Shown: positions 1 to 9,369 of the stretch, one piece after another | Position numbering within the stretch: the stretch's first letter is position 1 | Layout of the letters: each line of letters opens with the position of its first letter | DNA from: Stenocarpella maydis | Lineage: Eukaryota > Ascomycota > Sordariomycetes > Diaporthales > Diaporthaceae | Assembly (NCBI GenBank): GCA_002270565.1 | Contig: NQMI01000034.1 | Location: 300,192 to 364,191, forward strand | Direction of reading: 5' to 3' | Length of the DNA stretch: 64,000 nucleotides | The notes under the pieces: model-generated | Told to the model about the DNA's origin: nothing | Database searches by the model: none | Seen by the model: only the letters and a program-made list of their open reading frames with translations | Made by a program: the position numbers and the translations under genes

Positions 1-1099
1 TATGAAGAGGTCCCGGTGGCGAGGCCTGATGTTTCTGTTTCAAGTCGCATTTCGCATTTCATGGTGTCGGCCGGTTCATCATTGGAGGTTCCAAGAGTAA
101 GCTTCAGCCTTGGATGGTTTTGCATATTGGTGTCGAGGGCGGCGTCTTTCGATGCAACTTATTACTGGCGTTTCAAGGGTGACAATCCAGCCGTATGAGA
201 GAGGATTATGCGGTAGAGACTGGTGGAGGAGCTCGAGTTCAAGACGTGGTGTTGCGGTTTACCTTAGGCGAGAAATAAAGGTTCTGCACCCACTGAACCT
301 CCCCCATTGAGTCGTGACCCCATTTAATTTTCTGTTGGGTCTGGCTACTAACTACACACCTGACGGAAAATCCGGAGACGTAGAGATGCGCAGGTGGCAC
401 AGAGCCAGGCATCACCTAACAGCAGTGGTTGCTGCCACAGACTAGAGTAGCGGCATTTGCTGCTTCAAGCAACACTGCGCTAGCTTCCAGTGGCTCGAGG
501 AGTGACCGCTCAAGTGAAGTGACACCTCGGAGCTTTGGGTGGAACGACCATGGCGCTTCGTGCTAGGCCTGTGGTGAAACCGAGTCACACGGGATAATAT
601 CCCAGTTGCTCGCATGGCGCACCGAAATCATCAAACGTGACGGCAAGCGCGTGGATATCATTTGCATTCCTTTACAGGCGTATTGGATTGCCCCTTCGCC
701 GCCGCCGCGACCTGAGGGCGCGGTGGCCACCCGGCGCGGCTGGCCTCATAGGTTTGCATAAGTAGTCAGAGCTCCCTTGCGAGCTCAAAGGTCCTAGTGT
801 CCATCCAGCTGGGTCAACCCTAACGCTAGCACCACAAACCGAGTGCTGCAGGGTCTGGCTATATTGTGATGGGCGGACCAAGCGGCCAGGTGCAAAAGGA
901 CCTCTCGCCGTGGGGGTAGTCCCTTGCTCTTCTGGCATGCGCTTCACCCATTCGATGCACCACGTCCTCTCATGGACAGTGCCACACCTTGGTGGGGTTA
1001 ACGTCCGTAGGCGCAAACAGAGAGTGGGAGCACCATACCTCCAACCATCACAACGGCCTTGATCATCCGCGCGCCCGTAGAAACACAAGCGCGCATACA
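1..1099. other. Gene-free left edge
   Basis: I see no convincing gene here. The open frames that exist have no recognisable protein character, and the longest merely runs antisense off the end of the cyclophilin gene. The 3' side presumably contains the cyclophilin 3' UTR. Confidence 0.5.
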
Positions 1100-1717
1100 T
1101 CATTCATCCCCGGCGCCCTCCACGACCCTGGCGCGCACAATCTTGACCTCCTGCAAGGGCCTGTCCTCAGAATCCGTCTGCACGAGCCCGAGCCTGCGCA
1201 CGACGCCCATGCCGGCCTTGACGCGCCCAAAGATGGTGTGCTTGCCGTCGAGCCACGGCGCCGGCGCGAGCGTGATGAAGAACTGGCTGCCGTTGGTGTC
1301 GGGCCCGGCGTTGGCCATGCTCAGGATCCCCGCGCCAGTGTGTTTCAGCTGCAGGGGCTTCGCGATCTCGTCGGCGAACTTGTCGCCGTAGATGGAGGTG
1401 CCGCCGCGGCCGGTCCCCGTCGGGTCGCCGCCCTGCACCATGAAGCCCGGGATGATGCGGTGGAAGACCGTCTCGTCGTAGTAGCCGCGCTGCGCGAGGG
1501 TCTCGAAGTTTGTGCACGTCTTGGGCGCGTGTGACGTGTACAGCTCGACTGTGATTGTGCCCTGCGGGTGGGATGTTTTGGTCAGCTGGGTGTTCTGGGC
1601 TGGGGGTTCTGGGCTGGGGGTTCTGGGCTGGGGGACGAGGACGGGGACGGGGACGGTGCTTGCGCTTGTGTGCGTGTGACTTACCATAGAGGTGTCCAAG
1701 GATACCTCTTTGGCCAT
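1100..1717 (-). CDS. Peptidyl-prolyl cis-trans isomerase, PPIL1/Cyp1-type cyclophilin
   Basis: Two exons, 1717-1685 and 1561-1100, give about 164 aa. The 123-nt intron (1684-1562) has a GTAAGT donor and a CCGCAG acceptor. Its length is a multiple of three, so the frame stays open through it, but the intron-encoded stretch is low-complexity Pro/Ser. Splicing restores the usual start of this family, [14 protein letters not shown]. Visible hallmarks are [14 protein letters not shown] (active-site Arg and Gln), NGSQFFI, and [12 protein letters not shown] with the cyclosporin-contact Trp. Length matches the roughly 165-aa single-domain PPIL1 class. In that family the protein catalyses prolyl isomerisation and associates with the spliceosome; the spliceosomal role is inferred from similarity. 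It is divergently transcribed from the signal peptide peptidase gene. Confidence 0.92.
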   Translation of the reverse strand: MAKEVSLDTSMVSHTHTSASTVPVPVLVPQPRTPSPEPPAQNTQLTKTSHPQGTITVELYTSHAPKTCTNFETLAQRGYYDETVFHRIIPGFMVQGGDPTGTGRGGTSIYGDKFADEIAKPLQLKHTGAGILSMANAGPDTNGSQFFITLAPAPWLDGKHTIFGRVKAGMGVVRRLGLVQTDSEDRPLQEVKIVRARVVEGAGDE

Positions 1718-2463
1718 CTTGTCTGTTGGCGCCCGGGCGAGCTGGCTGGCTGGGGTGGGTTGTCAAGATTCGGGCGCGGTGAGGCGGAAAGGCGTAGACA
1801 ATTGGGGACAGCAGAAGGACTGCTGCAACTTTGGCGCGAGGCTGGAATTTGGAGGGGGGCTACTCCCTGTTTGATGACGCCACTGGGCAGCTGCCACTGG
1901 ACCCTTGGGCGGCCACCTCGGCACCTCACCCCTCGTGCAAGGCTGGACCGGGTTCATCTAACAGTCACAAACAGTTTTGGGATTGGGCAGGCAGAAACGA
2001 CCGCGACTCTTTCACAGCACGGCATTCATTCTCCCCACCGCATACCCACATTCTTTGTGTGCTTCTCCCTTTAGCCCAGTTTACTTGCCTCCTTCCCAGA
2101 CCAAGACATCCTAGGTCGAGACTTCCGACCACCATGCTTGCAGCCATTCAGAATCAGCGTCGTTTCTAGGCTGTCGTCTGCAAAGGCCACCTCATCATCA
2201 GACGGGTTTCCTTCCAGCGTCGACCAAGTCTCTCTCTCTCGCCCCATCAACTCACTCTGGGAGCCCGTCCAGCCGCGGAGCCGTGCTAGGCCTCGCATAC
2301 AGCCACCTGACATCATTTCAGAGCAGCCAGATTTAATCAGGCACGCCTCGTTCTCGTTGACACACCATCTGGAAACGCCAGCATTCAAATATACGCCGTG
2401 GACCGGGAACACGGTCCGGAACAGCAAAACTCGGTCTTCTTATCACTCGCAAAACACACCACC
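1718..2463. promoter_or_regulatory. Shared divergent promoter region, cyclophilin / signal peptide peptidase
   Basis: This 746-bp interval lies between two divergently transcribed start codons. It has pyrimidine-rich tracts (for example around 2228-2242) typical of fungal core promoters and 5' UTRs. An in-frame upstream ATG exists at 2398, but the ATG at 2464 sits in a better ACC-ATGG context, so I treat the upstream part as leader. No specific factor site is claimed. Confidence 0.5.
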
Positions 2464-4191
2464 ATGGCTGAGGCAGACCACACTGCCTTGTCGGCAGCTA
2501 CTGCGACGCAGTCTGCCCTCGCAGACGAGCTCACGACCCACCCTATCCCAACAGTTTGGGACATGGTTGTTGCTAGGGACTTCTTCTCAATCGAAATCAA
2601 GATGGTCCTCAGCGCCGTGCTCATCATCTATGTCGGTGCGCACGCCTCACTTCGCAGACCTGCCTCCGCGGCACCGCCCATCAAGCTCAAGAGGAAGCGA
2701 GGCAAGCTCGTCGTGGACGACGAGAAGGAGCATTTTGCCCAGGGCTTCCAGGCCACAGATGCCATCTTGTTTCCCTTCATCGCCGCTGCTGTCCTCATCG
2801 GGCTGTACTACCTCATCAAGTGGCTCCAAGACCCCGCCTTTCTCAACACGATGCTGAGGCTCTACATGGCCATGACGGGAATTGCGTCCATCTCGATCTT
2901 CTTCGGGGACATTTCACAGTTCTTGTTGAGTATCGTCTCGCCCGACTACTGGGCCGACCGGAACGGGCGCGTCTTCGAGATCGACCCAGTCAGCCGCACC
3001 CAAAAACTCATCAAGGCTCCGCAGAAGGACGACTCCGAGAAAGAGGCCGCCCCTGGAAAACGTCTGCCCCTGCCGGGGTTTGCCTCGGAGCTGAATCTAC
3101 CCACTGCCATCAGCAAGGCCGCCTGGGAGATTCGACACCTCCTGAAAGAAAGCTGCGTCTTGAGGATAAAAGTGCCCGGAGACGGCTTCACAGGAGACAT
3201 CAGGATCACAAGCATCATCGGGTTCGGACTTGGCTGTGCTGTCGAGGCCCTGTACTTGTACACAGAATCGTCAATCCTATCCAATCTTATTGGCCTATCT
3301 GTATGCTACATGGCTTTCAACTGGATGTCCGTAACCTCGTTCTCCATCGGCACCCTGGTCCTGGTGGGCCTGTTTTTCTACGACATCGTCATGGTCTTCT
3401 ACACCCCCTTCATGGTGGCAGTCGCCACGCAGATTGACGCGCCGCTGAAACTGACGTACGAGACCTCCGACGGCAGGAGCAGTCTCCTCGGCCTGGGCGA
3501 CATCGTCATCCCCGGCATCTTCATTTGCCTAGCGCTACGGTTCGATCTGTGGAGGCATTACAACAGCAAGACCACGCGCGTGCAGGAGGATCTCGAGATT
3601 GTCACGAGGGAAGACAATGGAGACGAGGCAGCAGGCGAAGTCACCACGGTCAAGACGGCGTACCGCACCGTCAAGGCGCCGTTTGTGGACCCTCGTGGCC
3701 AGTGGGGAAACTTCCTCTGGACGACAAGCCCCAGGGATCTTGTCTCCGGCCGATCTGCCGTCAAGTCATTGTCTGACGCCAACTTCCCAAAGACTTATTT
3801 CCGCATTACCCTTCTGGGCTACCTGATTGGCATGCTCGCGACCCTTGCCGTGCTGGTGATATTCAAGCACGGCCAGCCTGCCCTACTGTACCTTGTGCCA
3901 GGCGTGGCTGGTTCGGCGTGGCTGACAGGCCTAATCAAGGGCAACCTTAAGGACATGTGGGAATATACTGAGGATGGAAGCCTAGATGTTGAGGATGTCA
4001 TTGTTGAGCTCGACGGAGATGGTAATGTCATCGAAAAGAAAAAGGCAGACGCGACGAAAGATGGTGCCAAGGGAAAGGATGATAAGAAGGGGGAGAAGCA
4101 GACAGAGAAGGGGGGGAAGAGGAAAGGCGATTATGAGCTGTTTGTTTTCTCCATCACCATGCCTAGAGAGACGGACTTTAAAGAAGATTAG
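2464..4191 (+). CDS. Signal peptide peptidase (intramembrane aspartyl protease)
   Basis: An intronless frame of 575 aa from the ATG in ACCATGG context. It is a polytopic membrane protein with the three GxGD-protease signatures: YD within LFFYDIVMVFY (Asp307), GLGD (Asp346), and the C-terminal PAL motif in QPALLYLVPG (about residues 472-474). The family cleaves type II transmembrane segments, such as signal-peptide remnants, in the ER membrane. In Aspergillus the orthologue is tied to SREBP processing. A highly charged Lys/Asp/Glu tail precedes the C-terminal ELFVFSITMPRE segment. Nothing suggests a defect. The start could be 66 nt upstream at 2398, but the Kozak context favours 2464. Confidence 0.93.
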   Translation: MAEADHTALSAATATQSALADELTTHPIPTVWDMVVARDFFSIEIKMVLSAVLIIYVGAHASLRRPASAAPPIKLKRKRGKLVVDDEKEHFAQGFQATDAILFPFIAAAVLIGLYYLIKWLQDPAFLNTMLRLYMAMTGIASISIFFGDISQFLLSIVSPDYWADRNGRVFEIDPVSRTQKLIKAPQKDDSEKEAAPGKRLPLPGFASELNLPTAISKAAWEIRHLLKESCVLRIKVPGDGFTGDIRITSIIGFGLGCAVEALYLYTESSILSNLIGLSVCYMAFNWMSVTSFSIGTLVLVGLFFYDIVMVFYTPFMVAVATQIDAPLKLTYETSDGRSSLLGLGDIVIPGIFICLALRFDLWRHYNSKTTRVQEDLEIVTREDNGDEAAGEVTTVKTAYRTVKAPFVDPRGQWGNFLWTTSPRDLVSGRSAVKSLSDANFPKTYFRITLLGYLIGMLATLAVLVIFKHGQPALLYLVPGVAGSAWLTGLIKGNLKDMWEYTEDGSLDVEDVIVELDGDGNVIEKKKADATKDGAKGKDDKKGEKQTEKGGKRKGDYELFVFSITMPRETDFKED

Positions 4192-7100
4192 GCGGTCCGT
4201 ACGTATTGGGAACGGTGTTGACAGGAATGGCCTCATTGGGCGGGGTGCCAGCGGCATTCATAGACGGCTCTCCTACTTGAGAGAACTTCCCTGCCACTAA
4301 TGTTATACAAGCATGGAATCCACAGCTTATCGGGCTTGCGCAAACGGGTGGTCGTTGTGTGGTCTTCTCTTTTTTTTTCAAAAAAGAAAAAAGAAAAGAG
4401 AAAAGAGAAAAATCAACGGAGGAGCAAATGGAACAAAGGCCAAAAAGAACCCTTCCGTAGAGTCACAAAACACCTCCGCCCTTGCAGACCTCCTGTTCAG
4501 ACTATTGATGTTTTACTGATTGCCGACGTGGCTTGAACTTGGGTCACCATCATAGGTCGAAACCTGACACCCTACCAAATGCGCCACCACACCAGTTGAT
4601 ATTTTCCTGAATCGCAATGTTTATATGGCTGCTGCTGGATGGGATGGGCCATAGTTTCCAGGTGGTGGCCCCCACCTGCAGAGCTGGCACGGTGAGGGCG
4701 CCTCCAGTCCTGCCTGCGTTGAGCTCCTGGCCATAGGATGATGACAACAGCTCGCTTGACTTGGGTTTTATGGCCATTTATGAAAAACGGTCAAAAAAAA
4801 TTTCTTCATCTTATATTAGCTGCCTCTGCCATTGATCCTGGCGACTTAACCTGAGTACTGTATACCCACACCTATGATGAGTTTGCATACATACGATGCT
4901 CCGGCCGCATCATCGCTTTCATGATCATCATGCCCAGAAGGACGCGCCACAACCGCTGTGTTACAGTGCGCACATGCAGCGTACGCAATTCTGACAGGAC
5001 AAAAGGTCCGAGTATATGACTGCTTCACTGTATGCGAAATAATCAGTGCGAATACTCGGCGAGCGAATGTACGCAATCTATATGAGTCCATCATTTCCGT
5101 CCGACGGTATGCATCCCATCTAAGTGGACAATGTGTTCCTCTTGAGTCCTCCAGGAGGACCACATCGCGTACCACACATGTCACCCTCAGTGAGACCATT
5201 CACTTTATAGTTGGTAACCACCCGCATCCATTGGAAACGGTACATAGGGCGGGATGTCACGGTTCTTGCTTCGATCGCATACGCAATCCGGTGATCACAT
5301 CAGGTCCTTTGATTTCCCAATCCATCTCTGATGTCTTTGGACAACCTGGCTGGGCCAGTTACTTGAATAAATAATCAGAGAAGCAGATAGTACAAGCCAT
5401 AACCTGTGCCGCTGAGCAAAATTTCAAACTGGGGGCGTCATGGTCTCGCTGTGGGAAGCAAGGAATTCAGACCCTGACATTCAGGTGTCATCCTTCTACC
5501 GGCAGCTCGCGATTCCGTCCTGCCCCCATCGATATCGTTGGCCCGGCAGAACCTCGATATGCAAGTTGCCGTTATGTAGAGGCACCTTCTGGGACAGTCT
5601 GGTACGAGGCAAAGAGGCGAGCCTCACATGTAAGCAGGGCCTCTTGTTGCACACCAATGTCTGGCCCCTTGTCATCGGTTGGGGGCATTTCCAGTCCTTA
5701 GATATATGAAGTATGGTTCTTAATTCCCCTCCCTTTCTCCTCGGTTATGATACCCTAGGGCCCAGTGGCCCCCGGAGAGCGCCACGTGGATGCGGCCGCT
5801 GGAGCAGCGCTCCAAGAAGCCGCCGCCCTGCGCGTTCACCAGGGCGAAGCTCGCGTGCACGGCTGATGCGAAGCTGTTGATTTGACAGGGTCAAGGGCCA
5901 CGGACGGACGGCACGTCTTGACTCTTCACCAGTGTCTGAGTGCAGCTATTTCGTAGACTCAGTCTGGGGATAAGGGGAAAGCAGGACTTTGAAGCCTGTA
6001 GACGTTGCAGTTGTGTGCTTATGATATAGGCTTATACCATTACTGCAATCATCGGTGCACGATGGATAGAAATCCTTCGAAGAAACTAGGAAAGACAACA
6101 GGCAAATCAGTCAAATCAGTCAAACCAGTGTCCATAAGAAGAATGCCAAACACACCACTGCTCAAAGTTGCACAAGTTTGGGATATCCTTGCCAGCGCAT
6201 TGGCTCATAATTAGATTTTGAGCCCACCTTCGATGCCCGTTGTAGTTAATGAATGTGCATTTTTCTGTTGCTTTGCAATTCTTTAAAGATACCGCATATT
6301 AAAATCAGATTAACAATCAAGCTCAGAGCAATCCGAACAGCTTAGAATTGTCATAAGACGAGAAAGACTGAGGAAGCATATCTATTGCTCTGTCAGATGT
6401 ATCCCGCTAATTTCAATTCAATTTTTGGTATTTTTGCCTTGGTAATTCACAGACCAGAGGCCGTAAATCACATCTCAGAGGTTAGCAGTACTGGTATGCT
6501 ATAACTAAGTAATTAGTGGGTACCATAGTCCAACCGAGCTGACATTTGACATCTCGGGTACCTAGATTCCTACCTGCCTAGCGAGGGCTGTAATTGTCAG
6601 TTACATTCCAAGTTGGGTATAACATGTTTTAGTGCGGCAGATGTGTAATCATAATCCTTGGTCTTTCTCCTGGGGCTCAGCCCCGAGGCACAGCTTCAGC
6701 TGGGATACGCTGGCATGTGGTTGTGGACGCTTAATACCACACCAGGGGCTCTAGAAATCATTATTAGGTAAAGGATTGCTTAACCAGGAAATATGACGGA
6801 GGCAATTGAGTTTCAATGGTGCTAACGTCATAGCTTGGCTAGATGCTACTTAGTCATTGTGCCACTGTAGATTTACACGCACAGAGGTTTCCGAGATCCC
6901 TCAAGGGAATAGTCTGGGAATGGGTGAGTCCCCGAGCCGCAGTCTCGATGCAGGTTTACCCCTATGACAGGAATTGGTATGTCTCTCAGGGCGACGTGAG
7001 GTCGGATTTAGCTTAGGTGGGTTTGGTGGGGTGGAGTGTCTCGTTTACTTGCAGCTGACATTGAGGCTCAACCTTTCGGACTCCGTAGCTCGACCGATTG

Positions 7101-7249
7101 TCAGCGGGATCAGCGGATCGGGCCCACTGTTGGGGAACGACCTCAGGTTACTTGAACCCGCGGTCAAGACCGTTTCCATTCCTCGGCGCGCCTCCCATGC
7201 AGACCCAAGCCACCTCTGAATCGCTGGACACAACCTCAACACCCGACCG
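4192..7249. other. Gene-poor intergenic stretch
   Basis: There is no convincing gene in about 3 kb. It includes a purine-rich A/G run at about 4379-4420. A sequence at about 4528-4606 (minus strand) resembles tRNA A and B boxes but does not fold as a tRNA. A short GC-rich island at about 5758-5886 is reported separately. The remainder is AT-rich with only short frames. Confidence 0.5.
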
Positions 7250-8277
7250 ATGGCGCAGACGTCTGGCAAACCCGTGATCGTCCAGTGGATCGTGGACACA
7301 CGGAACCTATGGCCGAGCGCCGAGAAGACGGCACAGCTCGAGACAGCCGTACGTGAGCTATTTCTGCTGATAATGCCCAGGCGATTAATCCTCGCTCACA
7401 TGCTGATGGCCCCGCCGGCACGAGATAGGCCGCGAGAGCCCTCGACCTGCTCACCGAGGATGAGCGGAAGGCAGTGCTGCGGTACCTGTTCGTCCGCGAC
7501 GCCAAGATGTCGCTGGCGTCGCACCTGCTGAAGCACTACGTGGTGAGCAAGCTCTGCGGGGTGCCGTGGCGGGAGACCAAGATCACCCGCAACGCAAAGA
7601 CCAAGCCCGTCTACGTGGACCCGGCGACGGGCAAGTCGCCGGTCGAGTTCAACGTGACGCACCAGGCGGGGCTGGTTGCGATGGTTGCGTCGCACGGCTA
7701 CGAGGGCGTCGACGTGGGCGTGGACATTGTGTGCGTCAGCGAGAGGCGGGACCGCGACCACGGGGCCATCGGGCGGGAGGGGTGGCCGTCGTTTGTGGAC
7801 ATGCACGCGGACGTGTTCGCGCCGTCGGAGGCCAACTACCTCAAGCACCAGGTGCTGAGCGCGGTGCCGGGGCTGCCGGCGGGGGCGACGGCGGCGCAGG
7901 TGGCGGACTTTAAGCTGCGGTGCTTCTACACGCTGTGGTGCCTGCGCGAGGCGTACGTCAAGATGACCGGGGAGGCGCTGCTGGCGCCGTGGCTCAAGGT
8001 GCTCGAGTTCAGGAACTTCAGGCCGCCGCGGCCGACAGCGTCGTTTGAGGCGTCCAACGAGGACGGGTCGGACGTGGTCAGGGAGCACGACATCTGGTTC
8101 GAGGGCGCCAAGGTCGAGGATGCAAACGTGTGCCTCCGGTCGCTGGGGCCCGACTACATGACGTGCACGGCGGTGAGGACGCCTCAGCACAGGGAGGTCG
8201 GGCTGGGCCTGGATCTGGGGCCGTTTGAGGTGCTTCGCATCGAGGACGTGGTGGAGTTTGCCGAGTCCAAGATATAG
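7250..8277 (+). CDS. 4'-phosphopantetheinyl transferase (Sfp/NpgA type)
   Basis: Two exons, 7250-7348 and 7429-8277, give about 315 aa. The 80-nt intron has a GTACGT donor and a GATAG acceptor, and phase is preserved. Family motifs are FNVTHQAGL, VGVDIV with the metal-binding Asp, and WCLREAYVKMTGE, equivalent to the WxxKEA motif with Arg in place of the usual Lys. The enzyme transfers 4'-phosphopantetheine from CoA to carrier-protein serines. In ascomycetes the Sfp-type enzyme serves PKS, NRPS and alpha-aminoadipate reductase. It is more likely a housekeeping gene than part of the nearby peptide cluster, because RiPPs need no carrier proteins. The downstream neighbour is a minisatellite. Confidence 0.92.
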
Positions 8278-8660
8278 ATAGCGGAGGGGGTGGGTGTGGG
8301 TATAGACAGACGGCCGCCTGGCGTTCGGAGGGGCGACATGATGAGTGAGCTGAGCCAGGCCTCGTCGACGGGCCTCGCCGACCACAACGAGCTGTTGCTT
8401 ACACCACCCGAAACGATCGAGGCCGTCCTTGACCTCTGTGGTGGCCTTTGAAACGAAACACGTTGGCCCCCCATGTCTGCTCACATGTCAGCATTGTCGG
8501 CACCTACTTGAGTACCTAGGTACCTAGGTACCTAGGTAGGCAATACTATTATTGGAAATCCCGAGCTGGGAGCAAGTGTTTGCCCTCGTCCACGGCTCGG
8601 CTGTGGCATGCCAGCCATATCTGCAGTGGGTGTGGGTTACACAGTATCCATCACGCACCA
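8278..8660. other. Intergenic spacer after the phosphopantetheinyl transferase
   Basis: No gene is seen. It contains the palindromic TACCTAGG repeat listed separately and leads into the 14-bp minisatellite. Confidence 0.5.
8513..8540. repeat. Short palindromic TACCTAGG repeat
   Basis: Three tandem copies of TACCTAGG followed by a partial fourth. The arrangement is self-complementary. It is a microsatellite-like spacer with no gene role evident. Confidence 0.8.
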
Positions 8661-9251
8661 AGAGAGAGACCTCTAGAGAGAGACCTCTAGAGAGAGACCT
8701 CTAGAGAGAGACCTCTAGAGAGAGACCTCTAGAGAGAGACCTCTAGAGAGAGACCTCTAGAGAGAGACCTCTAGAGAGAGACCTCTAGAGAGAGACCTCT
8801 AGAGAGAGACCTCTAGAGAGAGACCTCTAGAGAGAGACCTCTAGAGAGAGACCTCTAGAGAGAGACCTCTAGAGAGAGACCTCTAGAGAGAGACCTCTAG
8901 AGAGAGACCTCTAGAGAGAGACCTCTAGAGAGAGACCTCTAGAGAGAGACCTCTAGAGAGAGACCTCTAGAGAGAGACCTCTAGAGAGAGACCTCTAGAG
9001 AGAGACCTCTAGAGAGAGACCTCTAGAGAGAGACCTCTAGAGAGAGACCTCTAGAGAGAGACCTCTAGAGAGAGACCTCTAGAGAGAGACCTCTAGAGAG
9101 AGACCTCTAGAGAGAGACCTCTAGAGAGAGACCTCTAGAGAGAGACCTCTAGAGAGAGACCTCTAGAGAGAGACCTCTAGAGAGAGACCTCTAGAGAGAG
9201 ACCTCTAGAGAGAGACCTCTAGAGAGAGACCTCTAGAGAGAGACCTCTAGA
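8661..9251. repeat. Perfect 14-bp minisatellite, about 42 copies
   Basis: The unit ACCTCTAGAGAGAG repeats without a visible mismatch for about 590 bp, giving about 42 copies. Each unit contains the 8-bp palindrome CTCTAGAG. The array ends at a single N (9252) followed by a C-rich run, so its true length is not fixed by this assembly. It lies in the promoter region of the oxysterol-binding protein gene, about 120 bp before its start codon. Confidence 0.95.
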
Positions 9252-9252
9252 N
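9252..9252. other. Single-N assembly join at the end of the minisatellite
   Basis: One N directly follows the last repeat unit and precedes a poly-C tract. Confidence 0.9.
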
Positions 9253-9369
9253 CCCCAACCCCCCCCCCCCTTTCATATGCTACAGCCACCGCAGCCTTAC
9301 TGTTAATCAACCACCAACCACTGGCATTTTTGTGAGACACGTCGAGATTAACAGCACCTCTCTCGAGCA

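Noticed and set aside
672..1103. 143-codon frame overlapping the 3' end of the cyclophilin gene
   Set aside because: Low-complexity Arg/Pro/Gly sequence that overlaps the cyclophilin stop; no homology features.
4528..4606. tRNA-like sequence (minus strand) with A-box-like TGGCGCATTTGG and B-box GTTCAAGCC
   Set aside because: The acceptor and T stems do not pair and the anticodon arm is a 4-nt-loop hairpin. At best it is a SINE or tRNA relic.
7396..8484. 362-codon minus-strand frame opposite the phosphopantetheinyl transferase
   Set aside because: It is an Arg/His/Pro-rich shadow of a GC-rich coding exon with no domain.
8661..9251. CRISPR-like array
   Set aside because: The 14-bp units are contiguous with no spacers, and the genome is fungal.
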